From Spirosoma sp. SC4-14 (lineage in GTDB: Bacteria > Bacteroidota > Bacteroidia > Cytophagales > Spirosomataceae): a stretch of DNA of 64,000 nt. Position 1 is the first letter of the stretch, and each line of letters begins with the position of its first letter. Made by a program: the position numbers and the translations under genes. The stretch spans positions 7,123,001-7,187,000 of the forward strand of contig NZ_CP147518.1 in the NCBI RefSeq assembly GCF_037201965.1, given 5' to 3'. The notes beneath the pieces were generated by a model. It was not told where the DNA came from. It worked only from the letters and a program-made list of their open reading frames with translations, and ran no database searches. This document shows positions 24,967 to 34,469 of this stretch, piece by piece.

Positions 24967-26295
24967 TTAAAACAAAGGCTCGCCCAATAAACGCTTCAAC
25001 TCCAGTTGGTTGAGTAGAAGCTGATATTGAAAATTCAGGCGACCCAGCTCAGCCTCTTCAACGCCTGTTTCGGCACTCTGAAGTTCCACATTAGTGATTA
25101 CTCCATTGCGCAAACGAGCATTGGCAATTTCGAGTGCTTTCCGGGCCTGCAACACCTGTGTTTCGAGGTTAACAAGCCGGTTCTGGTTGCTCCGAATATC
25201 AGCATTAAGCAAAGCGATGCTCTGACGCAACTGCGCATTCGCGTTGTCGACAGCATACCGGCTGGCATTCAGATTTAACTGAGCAACCTGATTCTGTAGC
25301 TTGTAGCGTTTGCCCGAATAGATAGGCGCTACAATGTTTACGCCCGCTACCATATTGGCCCGTAGTTGCTCAACATTCAGCGGATAGCCGTTTTTATACC
25401 CAGCCGACCCGCTGAAACCAATACTTGGCTGGCCCGCCCGTTGATTTACCAACAGATCTGTTTCAGCCGCTTTTACCCGATCCTGCGCTAACAGAATATC
25501 CTTATTTCCGGCTGCGGCCGTCTGAAACTGCCCATTAAGATCGAACAATTGAACCGGAGCCGAAGAAGTTCCCAACTGAAATTGCTGAGCCGACTGGTCG
25601 GTGCCCGGCTGCGCATTCCCTGTCAGATAAGTCAATGTAGCCAGTTGTCGTTCCAACTGATTCTGCAGTTCTATTTTACGGTTAATGGCTATTTTCACCC
25701 GTACCTGTTCCGACAACACATCGTACTGGAGTGCATCACCATTTTCTAATCGGGCAGCGAGCAGTTTTACATTGGCCCCGGCTGTTTTGATGACCGAGTC
25801 CTGTACGGCAATGCCCTGTTGCAGGAATCCTACGCCATAATAGGCAGCCGCTACCTGGTAGGCCAGCGTTTGCTGCGTTAGTTCGTAGGTACGCCGTAAA
25901 ATCTGGACATTGTCGGTAGCCTGCCGAACAGCAGCATCAGTACGTCCAAAATCATAGATTGTCTGGCCTACCGATATATTGGTATTGATACTATTGTTAG
26001 GAGCCAGTTTGGCCACCACTTCCTGCCCGTTCAGCGGAACCGCAAATTGTGGTACGGGTGTGATGTAGGCATAAGACCCATTAAAAGCAACATTGGGGCG
26101 CATAGATGTCCGGGCAATATCGACCCGTACTTCGCCTGCCTGAAGTTGTTGCTGCTGCTGCTTCAGCATCGGATAATTGGTGTTGGCCTGTTGAACCAGA
26201 GTTCGTAACTCGTCCGGTATCTGTATAGCCTGATTCTGCGCCTGAGCAATGCCCGTTGCAGCTAGCATAATCAGTGCAATGGTGTTGAGATTCAT
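24967..26295 (-). CDS. TolC-family outer membrane efflux protein
   Basis: About 442 residues from the ATG at 26295, which opens the signal peptide (MNLNTIALIMLAATGIAQA then Q); the frame stays open to 26388 but the upstream part is not signal-like. Two internally related TolC repeats are seen, each with long heptad-rich helices and an NTNISVGQTIYDFGRTDAAVRQA-type beta/alpha transition. TolC trimers form the outer-membrane duct of tripartite pumps. It is the last gene of the EmrA-EmrB-TolC operon reading leftward from 29196, with a 95-base gap to emrB. Confidence 0.9.
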   Translation of the reverse strand: MNLNTIALIMLAATGIAQAQNQAIQIPDELRTLVQQANTNYPMLKQQQQQLQAGEVRVDIARTSMRPNVAFNGSYAYITPVPQFAVPLNGQEVVAKLAPNNSINTNISVGQTIYDFGRTDAAVRQATDNVQILRRTYELTQQTLAYQVAAAYYGVGFLQQGIAVQDSVIKTAGANVKLLAARLENGDALQYDVLSEQVRVKIAINRKIELQNQLERQLATLTYLTGNAQPGTDQSAQQFQLGTSSAPVQLFDLNGQFQTAAAGNKDILLAQDRVKAAETDLLVNQRAGQPSIGFSGSAGYKNGYPLNVEQLRANMVAGVNIVAPIYSGKRYKLQNQVAQLNLNASRYAVDNANAQLRQSIALLNADIRSNQNRLVNLETQVLQARKALEIANARLRNGVITNVELQSAETGVEEAELGRLNFQYQLLLNQLELKRLLGEPLF

Positions 26296-26390
26296 GGTTG
26301 GAAATCGGTTTGCGGTAGTTGGTTTATGGTTGCGCTGCCATCGAAGGATGTAGGCTGATAGGCGGAGCACCCATAAACCAATTTCCAAAA

Positions 26391-27971
26391 TCAGTGAGCG
26401 GCATCTGCTACGGCTTTTGCAGCAGCAGGGTCCATTTTTTTACTTTTGAGTAAGAACAATAAGGGGAATGAAACCACGAAGAAAAAGCCAGCCAGCTTAA
26501 ACGTATCCAGATAGGAAATCATCAATGCCTGTTTCGTAATAATCAGATCAAGATTTCGATAAGCTCCCGATACGGCATCGAAAGCATTCACGCCTTTCGC
26601 TACCAGCCCCTGTGTCATCATATTTAGTCGCTCGGTCATTGTTGGATCGCCAGGTTGCAGGTTCGCAACCAGGTCGCCCCGATGAACGGCCGCGCGCTGC
26701 GTTACGTAGGTGTTGGTGATCGCTACGCCAAAGGCTCCTCCAATCTGTCGCATCATGTTTACGATGGCAATACCGGTTGGCATCTGACTCGGCTCCAGGG
26801 TCGACACCGACTGGTTAATTAGCGGTACATTTACCAGGGCCAGCCCAATACCACGGATAATCAGCGCCGTAATAAAGTCGCCGTTTGAGGCATCCATATT
26901 GTAGGTCGACATAATGAAACAGAACGACCCAAAGGCCACATAACCCAGGCTAACAATCAACCTGGGCGATACGCCTTTAGCCAGCAAGCGGCCCGTTAGG
27001 GCAAACATGGGAAGCGTAACCAAACCACCCGGAATAAGCAATTTTCCGGTCTGGGTAGCAGTTAAACCAACAATACGCTGAGCAAACAGCGGATACAGCA
27101 ATACGGATGTGAACAACCCATAACCAACAATCACAACCAAAATCGAACCAATAAACAGGTTTCGATTTTTCATGACCCGCAGGTCAACTACCGGCTCTTT
27201 CGTACCACGTAGCTCCCACCATAAGAAAGCCGGCAATGTAATTGCAGCTACAGCCGTCAGCCACCGAATGGCGCTGTCGTCGAACCAGTCATCGGCTTCT
27301 CCCCGTTCCAGAACATATTGTAAGCTGCCAATTCCAATTGCCAGAAACAGAATACCAAGCTGATCAATATGAATCGATTTCCGATCGATATTGATCTCGT
27401 CCTCCTTTTTTTCGATAAACGTCGAGCTAAGCATCACGGCAATAATCCCAATTGGGACATTGATGTAGAACATCCAGCTCCAATGGTAATTGTCGATAAT
27501 ATAGCCACCCAGTGTTGGGCCAAGTGTTGGCCCCAGCACGATGCCCATGCCGAACAGGGCCGATGCAACAGCGCGTTGCGAAGGCGGAAAAGCATCGTAC
27601 ATTAACCCCTGTGAGGTAGATAATAAAGCACCACCACCTACACCCTGCAGGAACCGGAAAAACACCAGTGTCCACAAATCACTTGCGAAGCCACATCCGT
27701 AGGAAGCCAGTGTGAATAAAATAATAGAGCCTATGTAGTAGTTTTTTCGGCCAAAATACCGCTGCAAAAAACTCGTCATTGGAATCACAATAACGTTTGC
27801 AATAGCATACGACGTAACTACCCAGGCCACATCCTCGATTGTTGCGCCCAGATTACCGGCAATGTCATTTAATCCGACATTGACGATCGACGTATCAATC
27901 AGTTCCATAATAGCCGCCGAGACCGCCGTAATAACAACGATCCATCGACCAAAGCCACTTTGTTGTGCCAT
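26391..27971 (-). CDS. DHA2-family multidrug transporter (EmrB-type)
   Basis: 526 residues with about 14 membrane spans, the DHA2 pattern. It is a proton-driven MFS exporter. Family marks are MELIDTSIVNVGLNDIAG in span 1 (motif D1), RYFGRKNYYIGSIILF (motif A), FFRFLQGVGGGALLSTSQ (motif B) and GMGIVLGPTLGPTLGGYII (motif C of drug/proton antiporters). It pairs with the HlyD-family adaptor immediately upstream and the TolC gene downstream to form a complete tripartite pump. Expression should be set by the divergent MarR regulator. Likely substrates are hydrophobic toxic compounds; the sequence does not say which. Confidence 0.92.
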   Translation of the reverse strand: MAQQSGFGRWIVVITAVSAAIMELIDTSIVNVGLNDIAGNLGATIEDVAWVVTSYAIANVIVIPMTSFLQRYFGRKNYYIGSIILFTLASYGCGFASDLWTLVFFRFLQGVGGGALLSTSQGLMYDAFPPSQRAVASALFGMGIVLGPTLGPTLGGYIIDNYHWSWMFYINVPIGIIAVMLSSTFIEKKEDEINIDRKSIHIDQLGILFLAIGIGSLQYVLERGEADDWFDDSAIRWLTAVAAITLPAFLWWELRGTKEPVVDLRVMKNRNLFIGSILVVIVGYGLFTSVLLYPLFAQRIVGLTATQTGKLLIPGGLVTLPMFALTGRLLAKGVSPRLIVSLGYVAFGSFCFIMSTYNMDASNGDFITALIIRGIGLALVNVPLINQSVSTLEPSQMPTGIAIVNMMRQIGGAFGVAITNTYVTQRAAVHRGDLVANLQPGDPTMTERLNMMTQGLVAKGVNAFDAVSGAYRNLDLIITKQALMISYLDTFKLAGFFFVVSFPLLFLLKSKKMDPAAAKAVADAAH

Positions 27972-28083
27972 GATTTTTTTAAGTATCAGGAGCGAGTAGT
28001 AAGCGGTGAGAATCCGTCTGGCAGATACTGCATCATGGCTGTATCCTCTTCCCTCGCTTCTCGCTCCCCGCTCCTACTACTGA

Positions 28084-29196
28084 TTAATTTACTACCCGAA
28101 CGTCGGCATCTACGCTTAAGCCCGCGCGAAGTTGGTTTTTGTATTTTTCCGGATTTATAATTTCAATCTTAACCGGAACACGCTGGGTGATTTTCACGAA
28201 GTTGCCCGATGCATTGTCGGGTGGAAGCAGCGCAAAACGAGCACCAGTAGCCTCCGACAGCGAGGCCACGCGGCCTTTGATATCGAGATCAGGATAAGCG
28301 TCTACTTTAATGTCGACCGGTTGGCCAACCTGCATTTTCTCAAGCTGTGTTTCTTTGAAGTTAGCCACCACCCAGAACGTTGAATCGGCAGCAATGGTAA
28401 ACAGCGTCTGGCCGGGTTGTACATACTGACCGGGTACTACGTTTTTACGGCCAATCTTACCGGCAATGGGCGCCGTAATGTGCGCATATCCCACTTTCAG
28501 TTTCGCATTGTCGACAGCAGCCTGCTTCACTTTGATCAGCGCTTCAATTTTCTGAATGTTAGCTCGTGCTTTGGCGATGCCAGCCTGCGCCACGCTTTCG
28601 GCCGTTTTGGCCAGATTAATCTGCTCAACATTAGCCGAATACTGACGGCTCTGCACCTCAACATTGCTCTGCGAATCTTCCAGTTGCTTTCTGGTCAGCG
28701 ACTGTTCTTTATAAAGATTCTGGTCGCGCTGTAAATCCTGCTGAGCTTTGTCACGACGGGCGGCCTGCACCTGTGCATTCGACTGAGCAACGCGGGCATT
28801 CTGTGTAACGTTGCGCGCATTCGCTTCGGCGTTCTGCAAATCGGCCCGCGCCGTTGCCAGATCGGCCAATGATTGCTGATAATCAGCTTCGGCCTGAGCC
28901 AACGCTACATCATATTCCTGAGGATCAATAGTTACAAGTGGCTGGCCTTGCTTCACATTGGCGTAGTCGTCGACCGTAACGGACGTTACGTAGCCCGCAA
29001 CCCGAGCCAGTACGGGGGCCGTGTTGCCCTCAATTTGTGCATTGTCGGTCGACTCATAAAGCTGACCGTGGTGATATGCCTGATAGCCAAAGTAGCCGCC
29101 TATAATCAGCACTACACCAATAATGATGCGGGGTAGATAAGTTCGAATTCCACTTGCCTCTTCAGTTGTTACTTCTGTGGTTGTTGTCGTTGCCAT
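28084..29196 (-). CDS. HlyD-family membrane fusion protein (EmrA-type)
   Basis: 370 residues. One N-terminal membrane anchor (about residues 20-42, YLPRIIIGVVLIIGGYFGYQA), a lipoyl-like half (STDNAQIEGNTAPVLARVAGYV), a long alpha-helical hairpin rich in Ala, Gln and Asn (residues about 95-215), the second lipoyl half (ITAPIAGKIGRKNVVPGQYVQPGQTLFTI) and a beta-barrel domain. It bridges the EmrB transporter and the TolC duct. It is the first gene of the operon; its promoter and operators lie in the 29197-29373 gap shared with the MarR gene. Confidence 0.92.
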   Translation of the reverse strand: MATTTTTEVTTEEASGIRTYLPRIIIGVVLIIGGYFGYQAYHHGQLYESTDNAQIEGNTAPVLARVAGYVTSVTVDDYANVKQGQPLVTIDPQEYDVALAQAEADYQQSLADLATARADLQNAEANARNVTQNARVAQSNAQVQAARRDKAQQDLQRDQNLYKEQSLTRKQLEDSQSNVEVQSRQYSANVEQINLAKTAESVAQAGIAKARANIQKIEALIKVKQAAVDNAKLKVGYAHITAPIAGKIGRKNVVPGQYVQPGQTLFTIAADSTFWVVANFKETQLEKMQVGQPVDIKVDAYPDLDIKGRVASLSEATGARFALLPPDNASGNFVKITQRVPVKIEIINPEKYKNQLRAGLSVDADVRVVN

Positions 29197-29250
29197 GATG
29201 GTATATATGCAGGTTCAATCGATTCTTATTGTGGTAATGAACAATTTCAG

Positions 29251-29269
29251 TAGTCAACCTGTTTGACTA
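29251..29269. promoter_or_regulatory. Palindromic operator 1 of the efflux/MarR gap
   Basis: TAGTCAA-CCTGT-TTGACTA: a perfect 7-bp inverted repeat with a 5-bp centre. It lies just downstream of the expected start point of the efflux operon. The same palindrome recurs at 29302-29320, as expected for a dimeric MarR-family repressor. Confidence 0.75.
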
Positions 29270-29277
29270 TTGTACAG

Positions 29278-29308
29278 CAAAAGTAAACTAGGTTGACTAT
29301 AAAGTCAA
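29278..29308 (-). promoter_or_regulatory. Promoter of the EmrA-EmrB-TolC operon
   Basis: Read on the minus strand: TTG at 29308-29306, a 20-base spacer and TACTTTTG at 29285-29278, matching TTG - N - TAnnTTTG. The -33 element lies inside operator 2 and the start point falls next to operator 1. Confidence 0.6.
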
Positions 29309-29326
29309 GAAGGTTGACTATATTTG
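29293..29326 (+). promoter_or_regulatory. Promoter of the marR gene
   Basis: TTG at 29293-29295, a 23-base spacer and TATATTTG at 29319-29326 match the Bacteroidota promoter pattern. Operator 2 fills the space between the two elements, so the regulator should repress itself. Confidence 0.6.
29302..29320. promoter_or_regulatory. Palindromic operator 2 of the efflux/MarR gap
   Basis: AAGTCAA-GAAGG-TTGACTA: same arms and same 5-bp centre length as operator 1, with one arm mismatch. A third TTGACT/AGTCAA pairing (29293-29308) overlaps it, so the site could be bound in two registers. Confidence 0.75.
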
Positions 29327-29373
29327 TACAATTTTTTGATGCGAAATGTTTCAGAATTTTTTATTTTGCCTTC

Positions 29374-29859
29374 ATGATCGTGGAAACAGATAAAAATTCC
29401 TTTGATTTTAACCAGTTTCAACTGATTCGGGAGCGGTCGGTGGGGCGCCTGTTCTGGCGGCTGAAGCGGTTTACTAGTAATTATATCGAACCCCGGCTCC
29501 ACGCGCTGGGGTATGCTGATTTCAAAATGAGTTATCTGATGTTTCTGTCAAATATTGACGAACATGGGACAACGAATAACGAATTGGCAAAACGAGCTTG
29601 TGTCACTAAACAGATGATGAGCAAAATTGTTGGGCTACTGGAAGACGCAGGCTATATATATACGCAGAAAAACCCCAATGATTCGCGTTCCAGCATTATT
29701 TTCCTGAATGATCGGGGTAAAGAATTATTCGTAAAACTGGAAACCTGTATGCAGGATGCCCGCACTAAATTCGACACCATTGTGGGACATGAACGCATGG
29801 AACAGGTTATCGACACGATGTCGAAACTGGTGAACGAACTGGAAAAAGACGAACAATAA
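29374..29859 (+). CDS. MarR-family transcriptional regulator of the efflux operon
   Basis: About 161 residues from the ATG at 29374; the frame is open to 29293 but that part overlaps the promoter and operators. The MarR winged helix-turn-helix is clear: FKMSYLMFLSNIDEHGTTNNELAKRACVTKQMMSKIV as helices 2-4 (here cited by FLSNIDEHGTTNNELA and VTKQMMSKIVGLLEDAGY), then the wing QKNPNDSRSSIIFLNDRG with the conserved D-x-R. It probably represses both itself and emrA by binding the two palindromes in the divergent gap, and is released by a pump substrate. The ligand is unknown. Confidence 0.9.
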   Translation: MIVETDKNSFDFNQFQLIRERSVGRLFWRLKRFTSNYIEPRLHALGYADFKMSYLMFLSNIDEHGTTNNELAKRACVTKQMMSKIVGLLEDAGYIYTQKNPNDSRSSIIFLNDRGKELFVKLETCMQDARTKFDTIVGHERMEQVIDTMSKLVNELEKDEQ

Positions 29860-29970
29860 GCCGACCTGAGGTGTATGATAAGATAGGAAGTATGCTGTAG
29901 AAAGTAAGGTCCAGGCTTTCCTGTGTCTTATATATATACCATACTTCATATACCCTAATTCATCCATCTC

Positions 29971-31335
29971 ATGTTTACCGCTATAAATCCCTATAACCAG
30001 CGTAAACTTAAAACCTATCGGGCCGATACGACCGCTGGTATTGAACGTAAGCTTAAACAAGCCGACCGGGCTTTTGCCGACTGGTCGGCTTTGTTGTTGT
30101 CAGATCGCACGGCTTATCTGCGTAAAGTCGGCAACTACTTACACACGAACAAACAGCGTTATGGTGAGCTAATAACCGCCGAAATGGGCAAAACCCTTCA
30201 GGAAGCTATCTCCGAAGTCGAAAAATGCGCCATTACCTGCACTTTTTATGCCGATCATGCCGAAGCCTTTCTGGCCGATGAAGTTATTGAGTCAGATGCG
30301 GCTCATAGCTACATTACTTATCAGCCGCTGGGCGCTGTGCTGGCTATTATGCCCTGGAACTTCCCCTTCTGGCAGGCAATGCGTTTTGCGGTTCCGGGTC
30401 TGATTGCCGGTAATGTTGGCTTACTCAAACATGCTCCTAATGTGCCGGGTTGTGCGCTGGCCATCGAAGAAATCTTTCGGGAATCGGGCCTGCCCGATGG
30501 CGTTTTTCAAACCTTGCTGGTCGACGTACCGGTTGTTGAAACATTATTGAAAGACCAGCGGGTAAAAGCCGTCACGCTGACGGGTAGCGGACGTGCTGGT
30601 GCATCGGTAGCGTCGATTGCCGGTAGGCAAATTAAAAAATCAGTGCTGGAGCTTGGCGGCTCCGACGCGCTCGTTGTTCTGGCCGATGCCGACCTGGAAA
30701 AAGCCGCCGAGACCGCCGTAAAATCCCGAATGCAGAATGCAGGGCAGAGTTGCATTGCCGCCAAACGCTTCATTGTCGATAAGAAAATCAAGAAGTCTTT
30801 TACAGAACTGGTGATGCACCATATTCAGCAAATCAGACAGGGTGACCCAATGAACGAGGCCACGACAATGGGCCCGATGGCCCGGCTCGATCTGGCCGAC
30901 AACATCGAACAGCAGTACCGCCAAAGCATTGTCAAAGGGGCAAAGCCACTAACCTCTGGTGCACTTCAACGCTCAGGTTGCAATGTTGAGCCAATGCTGC
31001 TCGATAAGGTAAAGCCCGGTATGCCTGCCTTTGATGAAGAAACGTTTGGACCATTAGCGGTGCTGATCGATGCCAAAGACGAAGTCGATGCCATACGCCT
31101 GGCCAATCAGTCTGACTTTGGGCTTGGCTCAGCAATCTGGACTCAGGATCAGGAAAAGGGCGATTATTTGGCCCGGCAAATTCAGGCAGGTTCGGTATTC
31201 ATCAATGGCCTGATGCGTTCCGACGCGCGAGTGCCGTTCGGTGGTATTAAAACATCCGGTTTTGGTCGCGAGCTTTCGGAAGCAGGTATCAAAGAGTTTG
31301 TTAACATGAAGACAGTATGGATTGAAAAGAGCTGA
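29971..31335 (+). CDS. NAD(P)-dependent aldehyde dehydrogenase, succinate-semialdehyde dehydrogenase-like
   Basis: 454 residues, the shorter length typical of the SSADH/GabD-like branch. It oxidises an aldehyde to the acid with NAD(P)+. The active-site Glu227 is in LELGGSDALVVL and the nucleophile Cys261 in NAGQSCIAAKRFIV; the cofactor region shows AIMPWNFPFWQAMRFAVPGLIAGN and the glycine motif TLTGSGRAGASVA. The C-terminal PFGGIKTSGFGRELSEAGIKEFVNMKTVW block is intact. Substrate is assigned from family resemblance and could be another small semialdehyde. It lies 111 bases after marR on the same strand; co-regulation with the pump is possible but unproven. Confidence 0.9.
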   Translation: MFTAINPYNQRKLKTYRADTTAGIERKLKQADRAFADWSALLLSDRTAYLRKVGNYLHTNKQRYGELITAEMGKTLQEAISEVEKCAITCTFYADHAEAFLADEVIESDAAHSYITYQPLGAVLAIMPWNFPFWQAMRFAVPGLIAGNVGLLKHAPNVPGCALAIEEIFRESGLPDGVFQTLLVDVPVVETLLKDQRVKAVTLTGSGRAGASVASIAGRQIKKSVLELGGSDALVVLADADLEKAAETAVKSRMQNAGQSCIAAKRFIVDKKIKKSFTELVMHHIQQIRQGDPMNEATTMGPMARLDLADNIEQQYRQSIVKGAKPLTSGALQRSGCNVEPMLLDKVKPGMPAFDEETFGPLAVLIDAKDEVDAIRLANQSDFGLGSAIWTQDQEKGDYLARQIQAGSVFINGLMRSDARVPFGGIKTSGFGRELSEAGIKEFVNMKTVWIEKS

Positions 31336-31505
31336 CGAATCACATCATACCGTTAGCTCAAACAATACACATAATCAATCGATTACGCAAAAGAAGTGTT
31401 ACCTTCAAGAACGCCGATGGTATTTCCCTAACGATAGGTGTTACTGTCTACGATCAGCTTATTTGCCAATCTTTAGGTTACGTTATCACATAAAAACCAT
31501 CAATC

Positions 31506-31676
31506 ATGAAAACACTCCATTGCCGAGACGCAGGATTCGATTGCGAAGGCGTTATTAAAGCTTCTTCGGAGGAGGAAGTATTGTCGCAGGCGGCTGTTCA
31601 TGCCCAGGAAGTTCACGGCGTAACGGTCACTCCTGAGCTGGCAGGTCAGTTAAAAGAATTGATCCGGGAAGAATAA
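31506..31676 (+). CDS. DUF1059 small protein
   Basis: A 56-residue protein: MKTLHCRDAGFDCEGVIKAS followed by EEEVLSQAAVHAQEVHG and ending KELIREE. This is the full DUF1059 pattern, with the two conserved cysteines (CRDxGFDC) and the AxHAxxxHG segment, which suggests a metal-binding or redox small protein. The function of the family is not known. It stands alone after the aldehyde dehydrogenase and before the leftward treY, with a convergent hairpin after it. Confidence 0.85.
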   Translation: MKTLHCRDAGFDCEGVIKASSEEEVLSQAAVHAQEVHGVTVTPELAGQLKELIREE

Positions 31677-31691
31677 GCGCTTCGCTTATGA

Positions 31692-31733
31692 ACGAGGCCG
31701 ATCAATACCAACTTACGGGCTGATCGGCCCCGT
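31692..31733. terminator. Hairpin between convergent genes
   Basis: ACGAGGCCGATCA (31692-31704) pairs with TGATCGGCCCCGT (31721-31733) with one mismatch. It lies between the DUF1059 gene and the treY stop codon. Confidence 0.7.
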
Positions 31734-31739
31734 TTCTAC

Positions 31740-34469
31740 TTACCCCACCCGTAACACCGCAACCGGCACTTGTGTGAACACGTTCTTCACCGGGATTTTA
31801 GTACCTTCGCCGGTTCCGCCCGATATAATATTGCTCCAGTTAGTGCTTATCGTCGCAGGCAATACAACACTTGTATCCTGCCAGTCAACGCCCAGTATAT
31901 CGGCTCTCTGCTCCTGACAAATTTGAGCCGAATGTAAGGGAACCACCACAATATAGCAGACTTTATTGTACTGACGGGCAAATGCCAGAATATGGTCTCG
32001 GTATGCCCCCTCAACAGCCAGCGGAATATAATCGCCCTGCAAAAAAAGGGAAGCCGTTTGCTGGCGTTCCTGAAGCAGTTTATGTGTCAGCCAGAATTTA
32101 ATACGACCATCGAACCGGTGCTGCCAGAGATCGGGCCAGACCGATTGATCATTCGACTGCTGGCGTGCGCTCAGATTTGTCAGCCACTGCTGTCGTTGTC
32201 CAAAATCGACCGGACGCCGGTTATCGGGATCAACCATGCTTAACTCCCACCCTTCGGCCCCCTGATAAATGTCGGGAACGCCAGGACACATAAACTTTAA
32301 AACAAGCTGGGCCAATGAATTTACGATGCCAAAATCGGCAATCCGCTGATGGAAAGCATCAAAACGGCGCCAAAATGGACGGTTCGAGTCGAACAACGTC
32401 TCGATAAATTGACGAACCCCTTCTTCATATTCATCGTCGACGACCCAGCCAACGGCATGGCGTTTCGATTCCTGAAGTGCTTTTTTTACATAATCCTGAA
32501 ACCGTTCGGCAAAATTATCGTCGGGCTGACCGGGCATGGGATACGCGCCGAGCAAATTCTGATAGATTAAATACTCGTCGTTTGCATCAGGCACAAGATC
32601 GCCCGATTCACCTACCTGCTTCAACGACGCATTCGTCTGTTTCCAGGCCTGCACTTCGGTCAGCCATTCGTTAGCCAGATCGGTGAGCACATTGAGCCGC
32701 GCCCGAACATCTTCTCCGCGTTTGGTATCATGCGTTGAGGTAGCATTTTGGGCCAGTGGCCAGTTTTGCTGACGAAGCTGCATAGCCTCATGAAAGGTTT
32801 TCAGCGATATGCCAAATCGCTCCGGCGAATCGCCAACCTCATTATGCCCAACAAAACGGTTGTAGGTGTATAGCAACGTATCTTCTACCCCTTTTGCCAT
32901 AAGCGGGCCCGAAAACTGCATCAGTCGTTTGTAGAAATGCATCGCCCGATTTGTGTACGACGCATCGCCTTCCAGCGGTTTCGTCAACAGCGCATTCTCT
33001 AATAACGAAAGGGCCGAATTTAATTCAGGGCGATTTTCGCGAATACTATCGAGCAAACTACGAATCGCTTCGGTTTCGTCGGCATCTAATGGAAGCGTAT
33101 TGCCATAGTACCGATAAACCGGACAGGCAACCAGTAGTTCGGCAATAGCCAGTTTCAGTTCGCCAGCCGTCAGCTCGGCCAAAGCGGTTTCGTCGGCCAG
33201 ATTCAAATCGAGAAAATACTGATTCAAATTGTTCAGTTCGCCCCCCATAAACTGCGATAGGTAGAACGACTTTCGATAGCGAATTCGATCGGGCAATGCC
33301 ATATCGCTACCAACCAGTGTATGATAATAATCATGAAAAGCCGTTTCGCTGCGCTGGTCGGTCAGTACATTATTGACAAGTGCCAGAAAATCGTAGCCCG
33401 ATGTTCCCTGGATTGGCCATTTGGGCAGCGGTTCCGTAGCCTGCAAAATCTTCTCAACAACAATATATGTCTCATTGCCAGCCAGTTGGCGTAATCGTTC
33501 GAGATAGCGGGTCGGATCGAATAAACCGTCGACATGATCGACACGAAGTCCCTGAACAACGTCGGTTTCGAGTAATTTTTTAAGCAACGAGTGCGTATAT
33601 AAAAACACCGACTCATCGTCCATATTCAGGCAGATCAGCGTATTGACGGTAAAAAACCGCCGATAACTCATTTCCTGCCGAGTTTCGGGCTCTGGGCAAA
33701 ACCGATAATTTTGCTCACTGGCAAGTTGCGCCAACAAAGTCAGATCGTTGTTTACCGTATCGATGCATTTCTGAATATAGTTTGCTGTCGATTGCGTATG
33801 CTGCAAAGCTGCCAGTTGTTCACGAAGCTCATACCAGGCAAGGGCATAAGCTTCGGGTTCTTCGTTATGATGGAGTTGGTCGAGTTGAAGTAAAAACTGC
33901 TGAATATCGTTGGTAGCAACCTCATCACTAGCCTTCAACACCGTAGCGTAGCTACCTGGTTTTAACGGAAATTTATTCCAGTTTGCTTCCAGTATGAACC
34001 GCATCTGCTCGTAGCAGAGTTTTATTTCTCCGTTTTTGAGCGCCCCATCCAATGGTCGGGTAATGACGGGAGCCTGAATTCGGCCATGAAAAAAAGCACT
34101 GATGAGAGCGGTATCGAAAAAGTTGGCATAGCGCGACAATGGCCCTTTTTCCAGCATATCCATCAACCATTCGTTGCTGGAGTGATAGGCCATATGGTTG
34201 GGCACAATATCCTGAAGCCAGCCTATACCGGCCTCTCTCAATTGCTGCCGGATAGCCAGAAACTGTTCTTCAGTCCCGATTTCCGGATTCAGTTGGGTAG
34301 GGTCGGTGTCGTCGTAGCCATGAAGACTTCCGGGAACAGCCGCAAAAACCGGCGAGGCATATATGGTTGATATACCCAGTGCCTTGAAATAGGAAATGAG
34401 TTCGTTCAACCGGCTAAAATCGAACTCTTTATTAAACTGAATACGATATGTGGAAACTGGATTATACAT
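31740..34469 (-). CDS. treY: Malto-oligosyltrehalose synthase
   Basis: 909 residues. It rearranges the reducing-end alpha-1,4 link of malto-oligosaccharides to alpha-1,1, giving maltooligosyl-trehalose. It is a GH13 enzyme of the TreY type: STYRIQFNKEFDFSRLNELISYFKALGISTIYASPVF (the opening YRIQF...YASPV block), LQDIVPNHMAYH, QGLRVDHVDGLFDP with the nucleophile Asp, YIVVEKIL with the acid Glu, and the long TreY-specific insertions (KGVEDTLLYTYNRFVGHNEVG, TSTHDTKRGEDVRAR). It overlaps the end of treZ by eight bases, so the two are translated as a coupled pair. Confidence 0.95.
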   Translation of the reverse strand: MYNPVSTYRIQFNKEFDFSRLNELISYFKALGISTIYASPVFAAVPGSLHGYDDTDPTQLNPEIGTEEQFLAIRQQLREAGIGWLQDIVPNHMAYHSSNEWLMDMLEKGPLSRYANFFDTALISAFFHGRIQAPVITRPLDGALKNGEIKLCYEQMRFILEANWNKFPLKPGSYATVLKASDEVATNDIQQFLLQLDQLHHNEEPEAYALAWYELREQLAALQHTQSTANYIQKCIDTVNNDLTLLAQLASEQNYRFCPEPETRQEMSYRRFFTVNTLICLNMDDESVFLYTHSLLKKLLETDVVQGLRVDHVDGLFDPTRYLERLRQLAGNETYIVVEKILQATEPLPKWPIQGTSGYDFLALVNNVLTDQRSETAFHDYYHTLVGSDMALPDRIRYRKSFYLSQFMGGELNNLNQYFLDLNLADETALAELTAGELKLAIAELLVACPVYRYYGNTLPLDADETEAIRSLLDSIRENRPELNSALSLLENALLTKPLEGDASYTNRAMHFYKRLMQFSGPLMAKGVEDTLLYTYNRFVGHNEVGDSPERFGISLKTFHEAMQLRQQNWPLAQNATSTHDTKRGEDVRARLNVLTDLANEWLTEVQAWKQTNASLKQVGESGDLVPDANDEYLIYQNLLGAYPMPGQPDDNFAERFQDYVKKALQESKRHAVGWVVDDEYEEGVRQFIETLFDSNRPFWRRFDAFHQRIADFGIVNSLAQLVLKFMCPGVPDIYQGAEGWELSMVDPDNRRPVDFGQRQQWLTNLSARQQSNDQSVWPDLWQHRFDGRIKFWLTHKLLQERQQTASLFLQGDYIPLAVEGAYRDHILAFARQYNKVCYIVVVPLHSAQICQEQRADILGVDWQDTSVVLPATISTNWSNIISGGTGEGTKIPVKNVFTQVPVAVLRVG

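Noticed and set aside
27972..28083. Partial inverted repeat between emrA and emrB
   Set aside because: The arms match only loosely (AGGAGCGAGTAGTA against shuffled complements); not a convincing structure.
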